Assembly: GCF_000521865.1 (NCBI RefSeq)
Contig: NZ_JAME01000003.1
Location: 144,643-208,642, forward strand
Source of the DNA: Roseivivax isoporae LMG 25204
Lineage (GTDB): Bacteria; Pseudomonadota; Alphaproteobacteria; Rhodobacterales; Rhodobacteraceae
Length of the DNA: 64,000 nt
Direction: 5' to 3'
The position numbers were made by a program, and so were the translations under genes. The notes beneath the pieces were generated by a model. The model did no database searches, had not been told where the DNA came from, and saw only the letters and a program-made list of their open reading frames with translations. Positions 42,789 to 51,641 of this stretch are shown here, in pieces (positions within the stretch are counted from its first letter, which is position 1; each line of letters opens with the position of its first letter).

Positions 42789-43652
42789 ATGCTCGATGAC
42801 CTTGACGACATCCATCCCCTGTTCCACGGCGCGCCCCGCACGACGGAGTTCCGCAAGCTGCGCAAGCGCATCGTGCGGCAGGTGCGCGAGGCCGTGGACC
42901 AGTACGGGATGGCGCAGGCGCGCGACGCGCGCTGGCTCGTCTGCCTGTCGGGCGGCAAGGACAGCTACACCCTGCTCGCGGCCCTCATGGAGCTGAAGTG
43001 GCGCGGCCTCCTGCCGGTCGACATCCTGGCCTGCAACCTCGACCAGGGACAGCCGGGCTTTCCGGCGACGGTGCTGCCCGAATTCCTGCAGAAGATGGGC
43101 GTGCCGCACCGCATCGAGTACCAGGACACCTATTCGATCGTCGTCGACAAGATCCCGCAGGGGCGGACCTTCTGCGCGCTCTGCTCGCGCCTGCGCCGCG
43201 GCCATCTCTACCGCATCGCGCGCGAGGAGGGATGCAGCGCCGTGGTGCTGGGCCACCACCGCGACGACATCCTCGAGACGTTCTTCATGAACCTCTTCCA
43301 TGGCGGGCGGCTCGCGACGATGCCGCCCAAGCTGGTGAACGAGGAGGGCGACCTCTTCGTCTTCCGCCCGCTGGCGCACGTGGCCGAGGAGGATTGCGAC
43401 CGCTTCGCCCGGGCGATGAACTACCCGATCATTCCCTGCGACCTCTGCGGCAGCCAGGAAGGCCTGCAGCGCCAGCAGGTCAAGCAGATCCTCGACGGCT
43501 GGGAGAAGAACAGCCCCGGCCGGCGGCAGGTGATGTTCCGCGCGCTGATGAATGCGCGCCCGTCGCACCTGCTCGATCCCGGGCTCTGGGACTTCGCGGG
43601 CCTCGCGCTGAAATCCGGCCCCGCGCCGGACGAGGCGGGGCCGGATCTCTAG
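42789..43652 (+). CDS. ttcA: tRNA 2-thiocytidine(32) synthetase
   Basis: A 287-residue ATP-dependent tRNA thiolase making 2-thiocytidine at position 32. The PP-loop LSGGKDSY is at 53-60, the cluster cysteines are Cys129 and Cys132 ([12 protein letters not shown]), and the third is in PCDLCGSQ (Cys217 and Cys220), as expected for the 4Fe-4S TtcA type. [20 protein letters not shown] is the conserved central block. Full length. It interrupts the usual yidD-yidC linkage of this group. Confidence 0.93.
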   Translation: MLDDLDDIHPLFHGAPRTTEFRKLRKRIVRQVREAVDQYGMAQARDARWLVCLSGGKDSYTLLAALMELKWRGLLPVDILACNLDQGQPGFPATVLPEFLQKMGVPHRIEYQDTYSIVVDKIPQGRTFCALCSRLRRGHLYRIAREEGCSAVVLGHHRDDILETFFMNLFHGGRLATMPPKLVNEEGDLFVFRPLAHVAEEDCDRFARAMNYPIIPCDLCGSQEGLQRQQVKQILDGWEKNSPGRRQVMFRALMNARPSHLLDPGLWDFAGLALKSGPAPDEAGPDL

Positions 43653-43667
43653 ACAGGCGAAACGCCC

Positions 43668-43696
43668 TCCCCGCGCCGGCCGGCACGGGGAAGGCC
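43668..43696 (+). terminator. Possible terminator between ttcA and the convergent small gene
   Basis: CCTCCCCG and CGGGGAAGG flank a CG-rich 12-base loop 16 bases past the ttcA stop, with one mismatch and no T run. It is weak evidence on its own, but it lies where two convergent genes meet. Confidence 0.35.
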
Positions 43697-43700
43697 CGCC

Positions 43701-43949
43701 TCACCGCAGGGGAAATGGCGGCAAGGGCGGCCTGCGCGCGATCCGCGCCTCGGGCGGCAGCCCCACATCGCGCCGCAGGTACGGCGTCAGCGTGTCGGCA
43801 TCGACGAGGGGCGGCGGGCGCTTCGCGCGGTGGCGCAGCAGCGCGCGAAGGAGTGCGAAGCCCACCTTGCGGATGCCGTGCCGCGCGATGATGTCCTCGA
43901 GCGTGTCCTCGGTGCGGGGCGCAAAAACGGGTCTTATGACGTCGGCCAT
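43701..43949 (-). CDS. Small conserved-looking hypothetical protein
   Basis: An 82-residue basic protein, MADVIRPVFAPRTEDTLEDI..., with a helical middle (IARHGIRKVGFALLRALLRHR) and a proline-rich C-terminus. I do not recognise a named family. The helical part resembles short DUF1127-like proteins only in composition. The ATG at 43949 is chosen because the protein begins with a well-ordered segment there; the upstream frame reads as non-coding. It converges on ttcA. Confidence 0.55.
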   Translation of the reverse strand: MADVIRPVFAPRTEDTLEDIIARHGIRKVGFALLRALLRHRAKRPPPLVDADTLTPYLRRDVGLPPEARIARRPPLPPFPLR

Positions 43950-44268
43950 CTGATTTCCCGGACGGTCTCCGGGCCTCTGGTGAAGGTTGGGTGGAATGAC
44001 CCCGTCGCGCCTTGTGCCGACGACGCCCCACGGCACATCCGCGGCCGCGTCACCGTTGCGGTTCAGGGTCTGAGGTCAGGAAGGATCGCGGCCGGCAGAC
44101 GCATCGGCGGCGATCGGTCGTCGGGCGCGGATTATCGGAGGCCGATGCCGCGCGGCGACGCGTGGAACGCTGCGGAAAGGTATCGATCTGTCATGTGTCG
44201 ACCCCTCCATCGTGTCTGCGGGTTCCACTGCGCGCCCGCATACCCCGGGTGCGTCAAAATGCCTAACA
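43950..44268. other. 319-base stretch without a convincing gene
   Basis: GC-rich, with short frames on both strands lacking ribosome sites or family resemblance. The end next to yidD contains a short AT-rich patch (CTAACATTATTTG). Probably holds the promoter of the 82-residue gene; I cannot place it. Confidence 0.4.
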
Positions 44269-44544
44269 TTATTTGTGCGAGGGCGGGTTTTCCCTACCCG
44301 CATCCGCGGGATGTTGCCCATCCGCCGGCGGCACGGGATCGATCCCGCTGCCGCCCCAGGGATGGCAGCGACCGATGCGGCGGAGGGTGAGCCACAGGCC
44401 GCGAGCCGCGCCGTGACGCTCCAGCGCCTCGAGCGCGTAGGCGGAACAGGTGGGGTGGTAGCGGCAGTGGAACCCCACGAAGGGCGACAGGACCAGCCGG
44501 TAGGCCCGCACCGGCAGGGCCACGAGGCGGGCGAGGGGGGTCAT
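44269..44544 (-). CDS. yidD: Membrane protein insertion efficiency factor YidD
   Basis: A 91-residue YidD with the diagnostic RLVLSPFVGFHCRYHPTCSA and YALEALERHGAARG blocks, followed by RRIGRCHPWGGSGIDPVP. It assists YidC-dependent insertion. ATG overlaps the rnpA stop (ATGA). The C-terminal tail after DPVPP is slightly longer than in E. coli. The partner gene yidC is not next to it here. Confidence 0.93.
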   Translation of the reverse strand: MTPLARLVALPVRAYRLVLSPFVGFHCRYHPTCSAYALEALERHGAARGLWLTLRRIGRCHPWGGSGIDPVPPADGQHPADAGRENPPSHK

Positions 44545-44957
44545 CCCCGGGCGTGCAGGCGGCGCACCGCGTGCGCGAGATCGTCCTTGAGCGCCTCGAA
44601 CGGGCGCGCGGCCGTGGCCTCTCGCCGGCCGATCAGCACGTAATCCCAGCCCGGCCGGGCGAGGGCGGGCAGAACGAGGCGCGCCGCCTCGCGCAGCCGC
44701 CGCTTGGCGCGGTTGCGCGCGACGGCATTGCCGACCTTCTTGGAACAGGTGAAACCCACGCGCACCGACGAATCGCCGTCGCCGCGCGGCCTGGCCTGCA
44801 CGAGCATCGCGCTCGTGCCGTGCTTGTCGGCACGGGCGGCCGCGAGGAAATCCGACCGACGGCGCAGCATCGCCAGCCGCACGGGCGTTCCGGGTGCGCA
44901 CGACGATGCCGCCCGTGGGCCGGCATCCGTCTGGGCCGGCGCCTCGGGCGGCGTCAT
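44541..44957 (-). CDS. rnpA: Ribonuclease P protein component
   Basis: A 138-residue RnpA, the basic protein cofactor that helps RNase P RNA process tRNA 5' ends. The family signature is NAVARNRAKRRLREAARL at about 77-94, and FTCSKKVGNAV precedes it. The first 25 residues are a poorly conserved extension, so a later start (for example the Met at residue 30) is possible. It is 23 bases after rpmH, the standard order. Confidence 0.92.
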   Translation of the reverse strand: MTPPEAPAQTDAGPRAASSCAPGTPVRLAMLRRRSDFLAAARADKHGTSAMLVQARPRGDGDSSVRVGFTCSKKVGNAVARNRAKRRLREAARLVLPALARPGWDYVLIGRREATAARPFEALKDDLAHAVRRLHARG

Positions 44958-44980
44958 GCGGGTCGCGGTCGCGATGGGGC

Positions 44981-45118
44981 TCAGGCGCTCAGGCGCTTGC
45001 GGCCGCGGGCGCGACGGGCGTTCAGGACCTTGCGACCGCCTTTGGTCGCCATGCGCGCGCGGAAGCCGTGGCGGGCCTTACGCACGTAGTTCGAGGGCTG
45101 GTAGGTGCGCTTCGACAT
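44981..45118 (-). CDS. rpmH: 50S ribosomal protein L34
   Basis: A 45-residue L34 beginning [10 protein letters not shown] and containing [20 protein letters not shown], fully typical. The frame extends upstream to 45208, but AGAGAGAACGAG before ATG at 45118 and the fixed size of L34 decide the start. It leads the rpmH-rnpA-yidD operon behind a near-consensus promoter. Confidence 0.97.
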   Translation of the reverse strand: MSKRTYQPSNYVRKARHGFRARMATKGGRKVLNARRARGRKRLSA

Positions 45119-45495
45119 CTCGTTCTCTCTCCGTCCGTGTCGGGTCCGGCGCGTCCCGACGCGTCGCGTCAGGCATCGGCCTTGCCCCGGTCGCCCGCGG
45201 GCGGACATGCCGGGGCGGAATCTCTCATGAGGTCCGCGCTATAGGGAAGCATCGTCCGCATGTCAAACGCCGCCTGCGCGAACGGGCGCACCGGCGGGTC
45301 GCTGCAACAATCCGGCCGCCGCGCCGATCGCGATGTTACAGAATCCGGCGCCGCGGGGCCGGCGCGGCCCCTGCGCGTCACCCGGCATCAAGGCCCCGTG
45401 AGGCGGCTGTTGGCGCGGGACCTGAAGGCGCATGTTGGGCGGGTCGCCAACCCGGCTCCCGCCAGCGCGGACCGGCCCAGCCCGCAGAGAGCGCC
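45119..45495. other. 377-base intergenic region between rpmH and the TVP38 gene
   Basis: It contains the rpmH promoter and a leader of about 110 bases on the minus strand. On the plus strand no good promoter for the TVP38 gene stands out. No RNA gene is seen. Confidence 0.5.
45238..45266 (-). promoter_or_regulatory. Near-consensus promoter of rpmH-rnpA-yidD
   Basis: On the minus strand TTGACA (45266-45261) and TATAGC (45243-45238) are separated by exactly 17 bases, giving a start near 45231 and a leader of about 110 bases. Confidence 0.85.
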
Positions 45496-46239
45496 ATGCA
45501 CATGCCAGACACCGACCGCGATCGCCGGTCCGCCCCGGGATACCTCCGCCACCTGCCGCTCCTCGCGATCCTCGCGGTGGCGGCGATCGGCTTCTTCACG
45601 CTGCGAGACCAGCTGACCTTCGAGACGCTGCGCGAGAACCGCGACGCGCTGCTGGCCTTCCGTGATTCGAACTATCTCGGCCTCGCCGCGGCGTTCCTCG
45701 GCATCTACGTCGCCATGGTGGCGTTCTCGCTGCCCGGCGCGTCGGTGGCCTCCGTCACCGGCGGCTTCCTCTTCGGGCTCTGGACGGGCACCGCCTTCAA
45801 CGTGGTGGCGGCAACCCTAGGGGCCATCGCGATCTTCCTCGCGGCGCGGGCCGGGCTCGGCCGCACGCTCGCCGCCCGCATCGACGCCTCCGAAGGCGTC
45901 GTGCGCACGCTGAAGCGGCGCCTGCACGAGAACGAGGTGCCGGTCCTCTTCCTGATCCGGCTCATCCCGGTGGTCCCGTTCTTCGTGGCGAACCTGGTGC
46001 CGGCGCTCGTCGGCGTGAAGTTCCGCAATTTCGCCCTGACCACCGCCCTGGGTATCATTCCGGGGGCGTTCGTGTTCACCTCCATAGGGGTCGGCGTCGG
46101 CGAGGTCTTCGATCGGGGCGGCACGCCGGACCTGTCACTCCTGTGGGAGCCGCAGGTGATCGGTCCGATCCTCGGGCTCGCGGCGCTCGCCGCGCTGCCC
46201 CTCGTCGTCAAGGCCGTGCGCGGCCGCAAGGAGCTCTGA
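45496..46239 (+). CDS. TVP38/TMEM64 family (DedA-like) membrane protein
   Basis: A 247-residue integral membrane protein with five or six predicted spans. The SNARE-associated/VTT core is visible: FSLPGASVASVTGGFLFG, GAIAIFLAARAGLGRTL, and FLIRLIPVVPFFVANLVPAL followed by ALGIIPGAFVF. These proteins are thought to move lipids or small solutes across membranes. The ATG at 45496 begins just before a charged N-terminus; the frame is open upstream but not coding-like. The flavoprotein gene starts three bases after its stop, a pairing seen in many bacteria. Confidence 0.85.
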   Translation: MHMPDTDRDRRSAPGYLRHLPLLAILAVAAIGFFTLRDQLTFETLRENRDALLAFRDSNYLGLAAAFLGIYVAMVAFSLPGASVASVTGGFLFGLWTGTAFNVVAATLGAIAIFLAARAGLGRTLAARIDASEGVVRTLKRRLHENEVPVLFLIRLIPVVPFFVANLVPALVGVKFRNFALTTALGIIPGAFVFTSIGVGVGEVFDRGGTPDLSLLWEPQVIGPILGLAALAALPLVVKAVRGRKEL

Positions 46240-46242
46240 GCG

Positions 46243-47661
46243 ATGCAGCGGATCAGGACGGACCTTCTCGTCATCGGCGCGGGATCGGGCGGGCTGTCGG
46301 TCGCCGCGGGCGCGGCGCAGATGGGCGCGGACGTGGTGCTGCTCGAGCGTCACAAGATGGGCGGCGATTGCCTCAACTACGGCTGCGTGCCATCGAAGGC
46401 GCTGATCCAGACCGCGCGTGTCGCCCATGCCATGCGCGGCGCCGCGCAATACGGCATCGCCGCCGTCGCGCCGCAGGTCGATTATGCCGCCGCCAAGGAT
46501 CACGTCGCGGGCGTGATCGCCGAGATCGCGCCCATCGACAGCCAGGAACGGTTCGAGGGCCTGGGCGTGCGCGTGCTCCGCGAGAGCGGCCGCTTCGTGT
46601 CGCCGACCGAGGTCGCGGCGGGCGACCACCGCATCACCGCGCGGCGCGTGGTGCTGGCGACCGGGTCCTCGCCGCTGGTGCCGCCCATCGAGGGCCTCGA
46701 CGAGGTGCCCTACCTGACCAACGAATCGCTCTGGGACCTGCGCGAGCTGCCCGGGCACCTGATCGTCATCGGCGGCGGGCCCATCGGCATGGAGATGGCG
46801 CAGGCGCATCGGCGGCTCGGGTCCGAGGTGACGGTGATCGAGGGTGCGAAGGCGCTCGGCAAGGACGACCCCGAACTGGCGCAGATCGCGCTCGAGGCCG
46901 TGCGCGGCGAGGGCGTCGAGATCATCGAGGGGGCGCAGGCCACCCGCGTCGGCGGCTCGGCCGGTGCCGTCACGGTCGAGACGTCGGACGGCCGCACCGT
47001 GGCGGGCACGCACCTTCTCGTCGCGGTGGGGCGCCGCGCCAACACCGCCGACCTCGATCTGGAGGCGGCCGGGATCGAGACCACCCGCACCGGCATCAAG
47101 GTGGACGCGGGCCTGCGGACCACGAACCGCCGGGTCTACGCCATCGGCGACGTCGCGGGCGGGCTGCAATTCACGCACGTGGCGAACTATCACGCCGGCC
47201 TCGTGGTGCGCTCTGCGCTCTTCGGCCTGCCGGCCCGGGCGTCGACCCGCATCCTGCCATGGGTCACCTACATCGAGCCCGAACTCGCGCATGTGGGCCT
47301 GACCGAGGCGCAGGCGAAGAAGGAGCTGGGCATGGGGGTCGAGGTGGCGCGCTTCGACTATGCCCACAACGACCGCGCACAGGCCGAGCGCCACACGCGC
47401 GGCATGATCAAGGTCGTGATCCATCGCGGCCGTCCGGTCGGCGCGTCCATCGTCGGCCACCAGGCGGGCGAGCACATCAACTTCTGGGCCTACGCGCTGG
47501 CGAGCAAGGCCAGGATGCGGGACGTCTCCAGCATGGTTTCGCCCTATCCAACCTACGGAGAACTTAACAAAAGGGTAGCCGGCGCCTATTTCTCTCCGAA
47601 ACTGTTCGAAAGTTCGGCGGTCAAGCGTGTGGTGGGACTGATCCAGCGCTGGCTGCCCTGA
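46243..47661 (+). CDS. FAD-dependent pyridine nucleotide-disulfide oxidoreductase (mercuric-reductase-like, C-terminal His-Glu absent)
   Basis: A 472-residue flavoprotein of the dihydrolipoamide dehydrogenase/MerA fold. FAD loop VIGAGSGGLSVA at 10-21, redox cysteines Cys43 and Cys48 in GGDCLNYGCVPSKAL, NAD loop VIGGGPIGMEMA and the second FAD segment VYAIGDVAGG. The C-terminal HPT-x-SE motif of lipoamide dehydrogenases is replaced by SPYPTYGELNKR, so it should not reduce lipoamide normally. No merR, merT or Hg-binding N-terminus is present. It follows the TVP38 gene by three bases and probably works with it; the electron acceptor is unknown. Confidence 0.82.
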   Translation: MQRIRTDLLVIGAGSGGLSVAAGAAQMGADVVLLERHKMGGDCLNYGCVPSKALIQTARVAHAMRGAAQYGIAAVAPQVDYAAAKDHVAGVIAEIAPIDSQERFEGLGVRVLRESGRFVSPTEVAAGDHRITARRVVLATGSSPLVPPIEGLDEVPYLTNESLWDLRELPGHLIVIGGGPIGMEMAQAHRRLGSEVTVIEGAKALGKDDPELAQIALEAVRGEGVEIIEGAQATRVGGSAGAVTVETSDGRTVAGTHLLVAVGRRANTADLDLEAAGIETTRTGIKVDAGLRTTNRRVYAIGDVAGGLQFTHVANYHAGLVVRSALFGLPARASTRILPWVTYIEPELAHVGLTEAQAKKELGMGVEVARFDYAHNDRAQAERHTRGMIKVVIHRGRPVGASIVGHQAGEHINFWAYALASKARMRDVSSMVSPYPTYGELNKRVAGAYFSPKLFESSAVKRVVGLIQRWLP

Positions 47662-47680
47662 AAGGCGCATACCGGCCCTC

Positions 47681-49066
47681 ATGGTCAATTCGCTCTCCGG
47701 CCGATTCCTGATCCTCACCACGATCTTCGTGATGCTGGCCGAGGTCCTGATCTTCGTTCCCTCGGTCTCGCGGTTCCGCGAGAGCTTTCTCTTGGCGCGG
47801 CTCGAGCGGGCGCAGATCGCCTCGCTCGCGGCGCTGGCCACCGACGACCTCATCGACCCCGCGCTCGAGGAGGAGCTGCTGCTGAACGCGGGCGTCTACA
47901 ACGTGGTGCTGCGCCGTGACGAGGCGCGCCAGCTGATGCTGTCCTCGCCGATCCCGGGCGAGATCGTCGCGACCTACGATCTGCGCGACGCCTCTGCGCT
48001 GACGCTCATCCGGGACGCGCTGCGCCGGCTCGTGGTGTCCGAATCCGAGCTGGTGCGCGTCATCGGCAGCCCGTCGCGCGATGCCGGGCTGCAGATCGAG
48101 GTCACCATGCAGACCGACGACCTGCGGCGCGCCATGATCGATTACGGCCTGCGGATCCTCGCGCTCTCGGCGGTCATCTCGGTGCTGACCGCGTGCCTCC
48201 TGTTCTTCGCGGTGCGCCGGCTGCTGGTGAAGCCGATCAAGGGCGTGGTGGCCCACATCCAGAGCTATGCCTCGGCGCCCGAGGACGCGCGGCGCATCAT
48301 CCAGCCCTCCGCCGGCGTGCGCGAGCTGCGCGAGGCCGAGGAGGCGCTGAAATCGCTGCAGACCCAGCTGACCCAGGCCCTGCGCCAGAAGGAGCGGCTC
48401 GCGCAGCTCGGCGGCGCGGTGGCGCGCGTCAGCCACGACCTGCGCAACATCCTCACCTCGGCGCAGCTCTTCACCGACCGGATCGAGACATCGCAGGACC
48501 CGATCGTCACGCGCATGGCGCCGAAGCTCGTGAACTCCATCACCCGCGCGGTGTCGCTGTGCGAATCGACGCTGGCCTTCGGCCGGGCCGAGGAACCCGC
48601 GCCGGTCCTCACCCATCTCAACCTCGCCGAACTCGTCGAGGACGTGCTCGAGGCCGAGCGGCTCGCCATCGGCGACGCGCCGGTGTCGCTGTCGGCGGAC
48701 ATTCCCGGCCAGATGATGGTCCGCGCGGATCCCGAGCAGCTGTTCCGGGTGATCTCGAACCTCGTGCGCAACGCGCGGCAGGCGATCGTGGGCACGGGGG
48801 CCGCCGGCGAGATCTCGGTCTCCGCGCGCTCGGACGACGAGGCCTGGGTGATCGAGGTCGCCGATAGCGGGCCCGGCCTGCCGCTCAAGGCGCGCGAGCA
48901 CCTCTTCCAGCCGTTCCAGGGGGGCGCGCGCAAGGGCGGCTCGGGGCTCGGGCTCGCCATAGTGCTCGAGCTCGTGCGCGGCCACGGCGGCACCCTCGAC
49001 CTCGCGCGCTCCGGCCCCGAGGGCACCGCCTTCGTGATCCGCCTCCCCATGGGCACGCTCGCCTGA
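47681..49066 (+). CDS. Orphan sensor histidine kinase
   Basis: A 461-residue membrane kinase: TM1 at about 8-27, periplasmic region 28-155, TM2 157-178, a HAMP-like linker, HisKA with the phospho-acceptor His252 in VARVSHDLRNIL, and a HATPase domain with NLVRNARQAI, ADSGPGLP and GGSGLGLAIV. All ATP-binding boxes are intact. No response regulator gene is adjacent; the next features are tRNAs. It lies 19 bases after the flavoprotein gene, so it may be part of that operon. Confidence 0.85.
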   Translation: MVNSLSGRFLILTTIFVMLAEVLIFVPSVSRFRESFLLARLERAQIASLAALATDDLIDPALEEELLLNAGVYNVVLRRDEARQLMLSSPIPGEIVATYDLRDASALTLIRDALRRLVVSESELVRVIGSPSRDAGLQIEVTMQTDDLRRAMIDYGLRILALSAVISVLTACLLFFAVRRLLVKPIKGVVAHIQSYASAPEDARRIIQPSAGVRELREAEEALKSLQTQLTQALRQKERLAQLGGAVARVSHDLRNILTSAQLFTDRIETSQDPIVTRMAPKLVNSITRAVSLCESTLAFGRAEEPAPVLTHLNLAELVEDVLEAERLAIGDAPVSLSADIPGQMMVRADPEQLFRVISNLVRNARQAIVGTGAAGEISVSARSDDEAWVIEVADSGPGLPLKAREHLFQPFQGGARKGGSGLGLAIVLELVRGHGGTLDLARSGPEGTAFVIRLPMGTLA

Positions 49067-49090
49067 CCGCCGTTTTTTCGCGAAGCCCCC

Positions 49091-49119
49091 TTGCATCCCC
49101 CCGGCACGCCCGATACATC
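49091..49119 (+). promoter_or_regulatory. Probable tRNA-Arg promoter
   Basis: TTGCAT (49091-49096) and TACATC (49114-49119) are 17 bases apart and end ten bases before the tRNA. The same TTGCAT hexamer precedes the tRNA-Ser gene. Confidence 0.45.
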
Positions 49120-49128
49120 GCCCCGCAC

Positions 49129-49205
49129 GGACCGATAGCTCAGCTGGATAGAGTACCTGACTACGAATCAGGGGGTCGGGGGTTCGAATCCTCCTCGGTC
49201 CGCCA
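49129..49205 (+). tRNA. tRNA-Arg (anticodon ACG)
   Basis: A 77-base cloverleaf. Acceptor GGACCGA pairs with TCGGTCC, discriminator G, and CCA is encoded (49203-49205). The anticodon ACG is at 49163-49165 in a CTACGAA loop with CTGA/TCAG stem ends. The T arm contains GGTTCGAATCC. The A34 will be edited to inosine to read CGN codons. Confidence 0.95.
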
Positions 49206-49392
49206 CCTACCCCCCCCCCGTGGCGCGATGACAGGCCGGACGCTCAGGCGGTTCCGGAACCATGGCGCAGTGGGAGGATAAATGCCCTCCGCAGACATCC
49301 GCCGGCCCCATGGTCTCGCCCGCCAGGGCAATCCTTTTGTCCGCCCGTCCGATGGACCGTGCAACCGTCCCAGCGGGGGCCATCGATACCCC

Positions 49393-49421
49393 TTGCGGCG
49401 GTCCGAACGGACGTCTATGAC
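49393..49421 (+). promoter_or_regulatory. Possible tRNA-Cys promoter
   Basis: TTGCGG (49393-49398) and TATGAC (49416-49421) are 17 bases apart and end 12 bases before the tRNA-Cys gene. Confidence 0.4.
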
Positions 49422-49433
49422 CGGGTGAACTCT

Positions 49434-49507
49434 GGCGAGTTGGCGGAGTGGTTACGCAGCGGATTGCAAATCCGTGCACACCGGTTCGATTCCGGTACTC
49501 GCCTCCA
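49434..49507 (+). tRNA. tRNA-Cys (anticodon GCA)
   Basis: A 74-base cloverleaf. Acceptor GGCGAGT pairs with ACTCGCC, discriminator T (U), and CCA is encoded. The anticodon GCA is at 49466-49468 within TTGCAAA, and U73 is the cysteine identity base. The T arm contains GGTTCGATTCC. Confidence 0.95.
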
Positions 49508-49595
49508 TCCTTCCCCTCCCGATCTGAAACGGCGCCGGCAGAGACCGCTTGGCGCGCGACTGCGCGCGCGCGGCGTCCGGCCGCGTGGGGACTGC

Positions 49596-49625
49596 AAACG
49601 CGCCGCCCGGGATGGGGCGGCGCGC
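49596..49625 (-). terminator. Probable terminator of the sugar ABC operon
   Basis: GCGCCGCCC (49600-49608) and GGGCGGCGC (49615-49623) form a perfect 9-bp stem with a 6-base loop. On the minus strand GCGTTTGCAG follows. It is about 40 bases past the binding-protein gene stop. Confidence 0.6.
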
Positions 49626-49662
49626 GAGGGGCAGGGGGCGGGACGCTGCCCGCGGGCCCGGA

Positions 49663-50616
49663 TCAGAACGGGCTGTCGGGGAAGTAGAACTGTTCGGCGT
49701 TCTCGGGCGTGATCATCTGGCTGCCGATGATGAAGCGGCCGGAGACCGGGGTCGCCGAGACGAGGCCGAGCGCGGTCAGCTCGATCGCGGTGGCGATCTG
49801 CGCGGGCGGGTAGGTCACGTTGACCGGCAGCATCGGGTCGCCCTCCATGATGCGGGCGATGATCTCCTTCATGCCGGCGCCGCCCACGACCCACATCTCC
49901 TCGTTGCGGCCGGCCTGGTCGATGGCCTCGAGCACGCCCACCGCCATGTCGTCGTCGGAGGCCCAGACCGCGTCGATGTCGTCGTACTTGGACAGGAAAT
50001 CCTGCATTACGTTGAACGCGTCGTCGCGGTTCCAGTTGCCGTGCTGCATGTCGAGCACGTTGATGCCCGATCCCTCGATCGCCTCCTCGAAGGCCGCCAC
50101 GCGCTCGTTGTCGAGCGTGGTCGGGATGCCGCGCAGCACCACGATGTTGTCGCCCTCCTCCAGGGTCTCGGCGAAGTACTCGCCCGCGACGCGCCCGAAG
50201 CCCGGGTTGTCGCCGGCCACGTAGAGGTCCTCGATCCCCGGAACCGACAGGCCGCGATCGACGACCGTGACCCAGACGCCCTGTTCCTTGACCGCCTGGA
50301 CCGGCGAGGTCAGCGGCTCGGATTCGAAGGGCAGCACGACGAGCGCGTCGATGTTGCGGGTCGCGACCATGTCCTCGATGTCGTTCACCATCTTGCCGGC
50401 ATCGCCGGCGGTGGCGAGCACGAAGTCGAGCTGCGGATAGGTCGCCTCGAGCCGCTCGATCGAGGCCTGGGCGTGGTAGTTCAGGCCGCCCATGAAGCCG
50501 TGCGTGGCCGAGGGGATGGCGACGCCGATGGTGTAGCTCTCGTCCTGCGCGAGCGCGGGCGTGGCGGCGAGCGCGAGGCCGAAGGCGGCCCCGGCGAAAA
50601 GGTCTCTGCGGTTCAT
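49663..50616 (-). CDS. Sugar ABC transporter substrate-binding protein
   Basis: A 317-residue periplasmic protein with a signal peptide (MNRRDLFAGAAFGLALAATPALA, cleaved near 23; the RR may allow Tat export) and a type I periplasmic-binding fold of the ribose/xylose class: VAIPSATHGFMGGLNYHAQA, LVVLPFE, VTVVDRGL and VWASDDDMAVGVLEAI. It presents a sugar or polyol to the permease. It is the last gene of the operon, 24 bases after the permease; high expression would be expected, so extra internal promoters are possible. The substrate is unknown. Confidence 0.88.
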   Translation of the reverse strand: MNRRDLFAGAAFGLALAATPALAQDESYTIGVAIPSATHGFMGGLNYHAQASIERLEATYPQLDFVLATAGDAGKMVNDIEDMVATRNIDALVVLPFESEPLTSPVQAVKEQGVWVTVVDRGLSVPGIEDLYVAGDNPGFGRVAGEYFAETLEEGDNIVVLRGIPTTLDNERVAAFEEAIEGSGINVLDMQHGNWNRDDAFNVMQDFLSKYDDIDAVWASDDDMAVGVLEAIDQAGRNEEMWVVGGAGMKEIIARIMEGDPMLPVNVTYPPAQIATAIELTALGLVSATPVSGRFIIGSQMITPENAEQFYFPDSPF

Positions 50617-50640
50617 GTGGTTTCCTCCCTTGCTTGCCGA

Positions 50641-51641
50641 TCAGTCGGCGGACTTGCCTTCCCGTTGCAGCACAACGGCCACGATGACGATGACGCCCTG
50701 GATCGCGCCGTTGAGATACGGCGAGACGATCGAGGCGAGGTTCAGGATGTTGTCGATGAGGCTCAGGATGAGCACGCCGATCACGGTGCCCCAGACCCGG
50801 CCGAAGCCGCCCTTGAGCACGGTGCCGCCGATGATCACCGCGGCGATGGCCTCGAGCTCCCACAGGACGCCGGTCGATCCGGAGGCCGAGCCGAGGCGCG
50901 GGACGTACATGATCGTGGCGAGCCCCACGAGCGCGCCGAGCAGCGCGTAGGTCGTCATGCGCACGCGGTCGACGCGCACCGCCGAGTAGCGTGCGACCTG
51001 CTCGTTCGCGCCGAGTGCGGCGCAGTGCCGGCCGAACGGCGCCTTGCGCATGGCGAACTCGCCGAGGATGGCCACGAGCGCGAAGACGATGATGGGCCAG
51101 GCGACCCCGAAGAGCCCGTCGTAGTAGACCGGCCGGTAGAATGTGCGCGCCGCGAAGTCGAGCGACAGCGTGCCGCCGTCCGCGAGCCACGTGGTCAGCG
51201 AGCGGTAGATGCCCATGGAGCCGAGCGTGACGATGAAGGGCTCGATGCCGACCTTGGCCACGAGAAAGCCGTTGAGCGACCCGGCGAGCAGCCCCGTCAC
51301 CAGCGCGACGGCCATGCCCGCGAGCACGAGCGGCACGCCGATCCCGAGCGAGGGGATGAGCGCGTTCATCGCGAGGATCATGACACCCGCCACGAAGGCG
51401 GCCATGGACCCCACGGACAGGTCGATGCCGCCCGCGGTGATGACGAAGGTCATGCCGACGGCGATGATCCCGATGAAGGCCGAGCGCGCGAGCACGTTCG
51501 TGACGTTGCCGTAGCCCAGGAAGTTCGAGTTGAGCGAGGCCCCGAGCACGATCAGCGCGACCAGCGCGAGCAGCGGCCCGATGACGTGGAAGGACAGGCG
51601 GCGGCGCGGCTTCGCCTGCGCCTCCGTGGCGGTCGTGTCGG

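Noticed and set aside
46243..47661. Mercury resistance operon
   Set aside because: The flavoprotein resembles MerA in fold only: no N-terminal Hg-binding domain, no C-terminal cysteine pair, and no merR, merT or merP nearby.
49209..49220. Run of about ten C residues after tRNA-Arg as a phase-variable tract
   Set aside because: It lies in non-coding sequence with no adjacent promoter or reading frame that slippage would switch.
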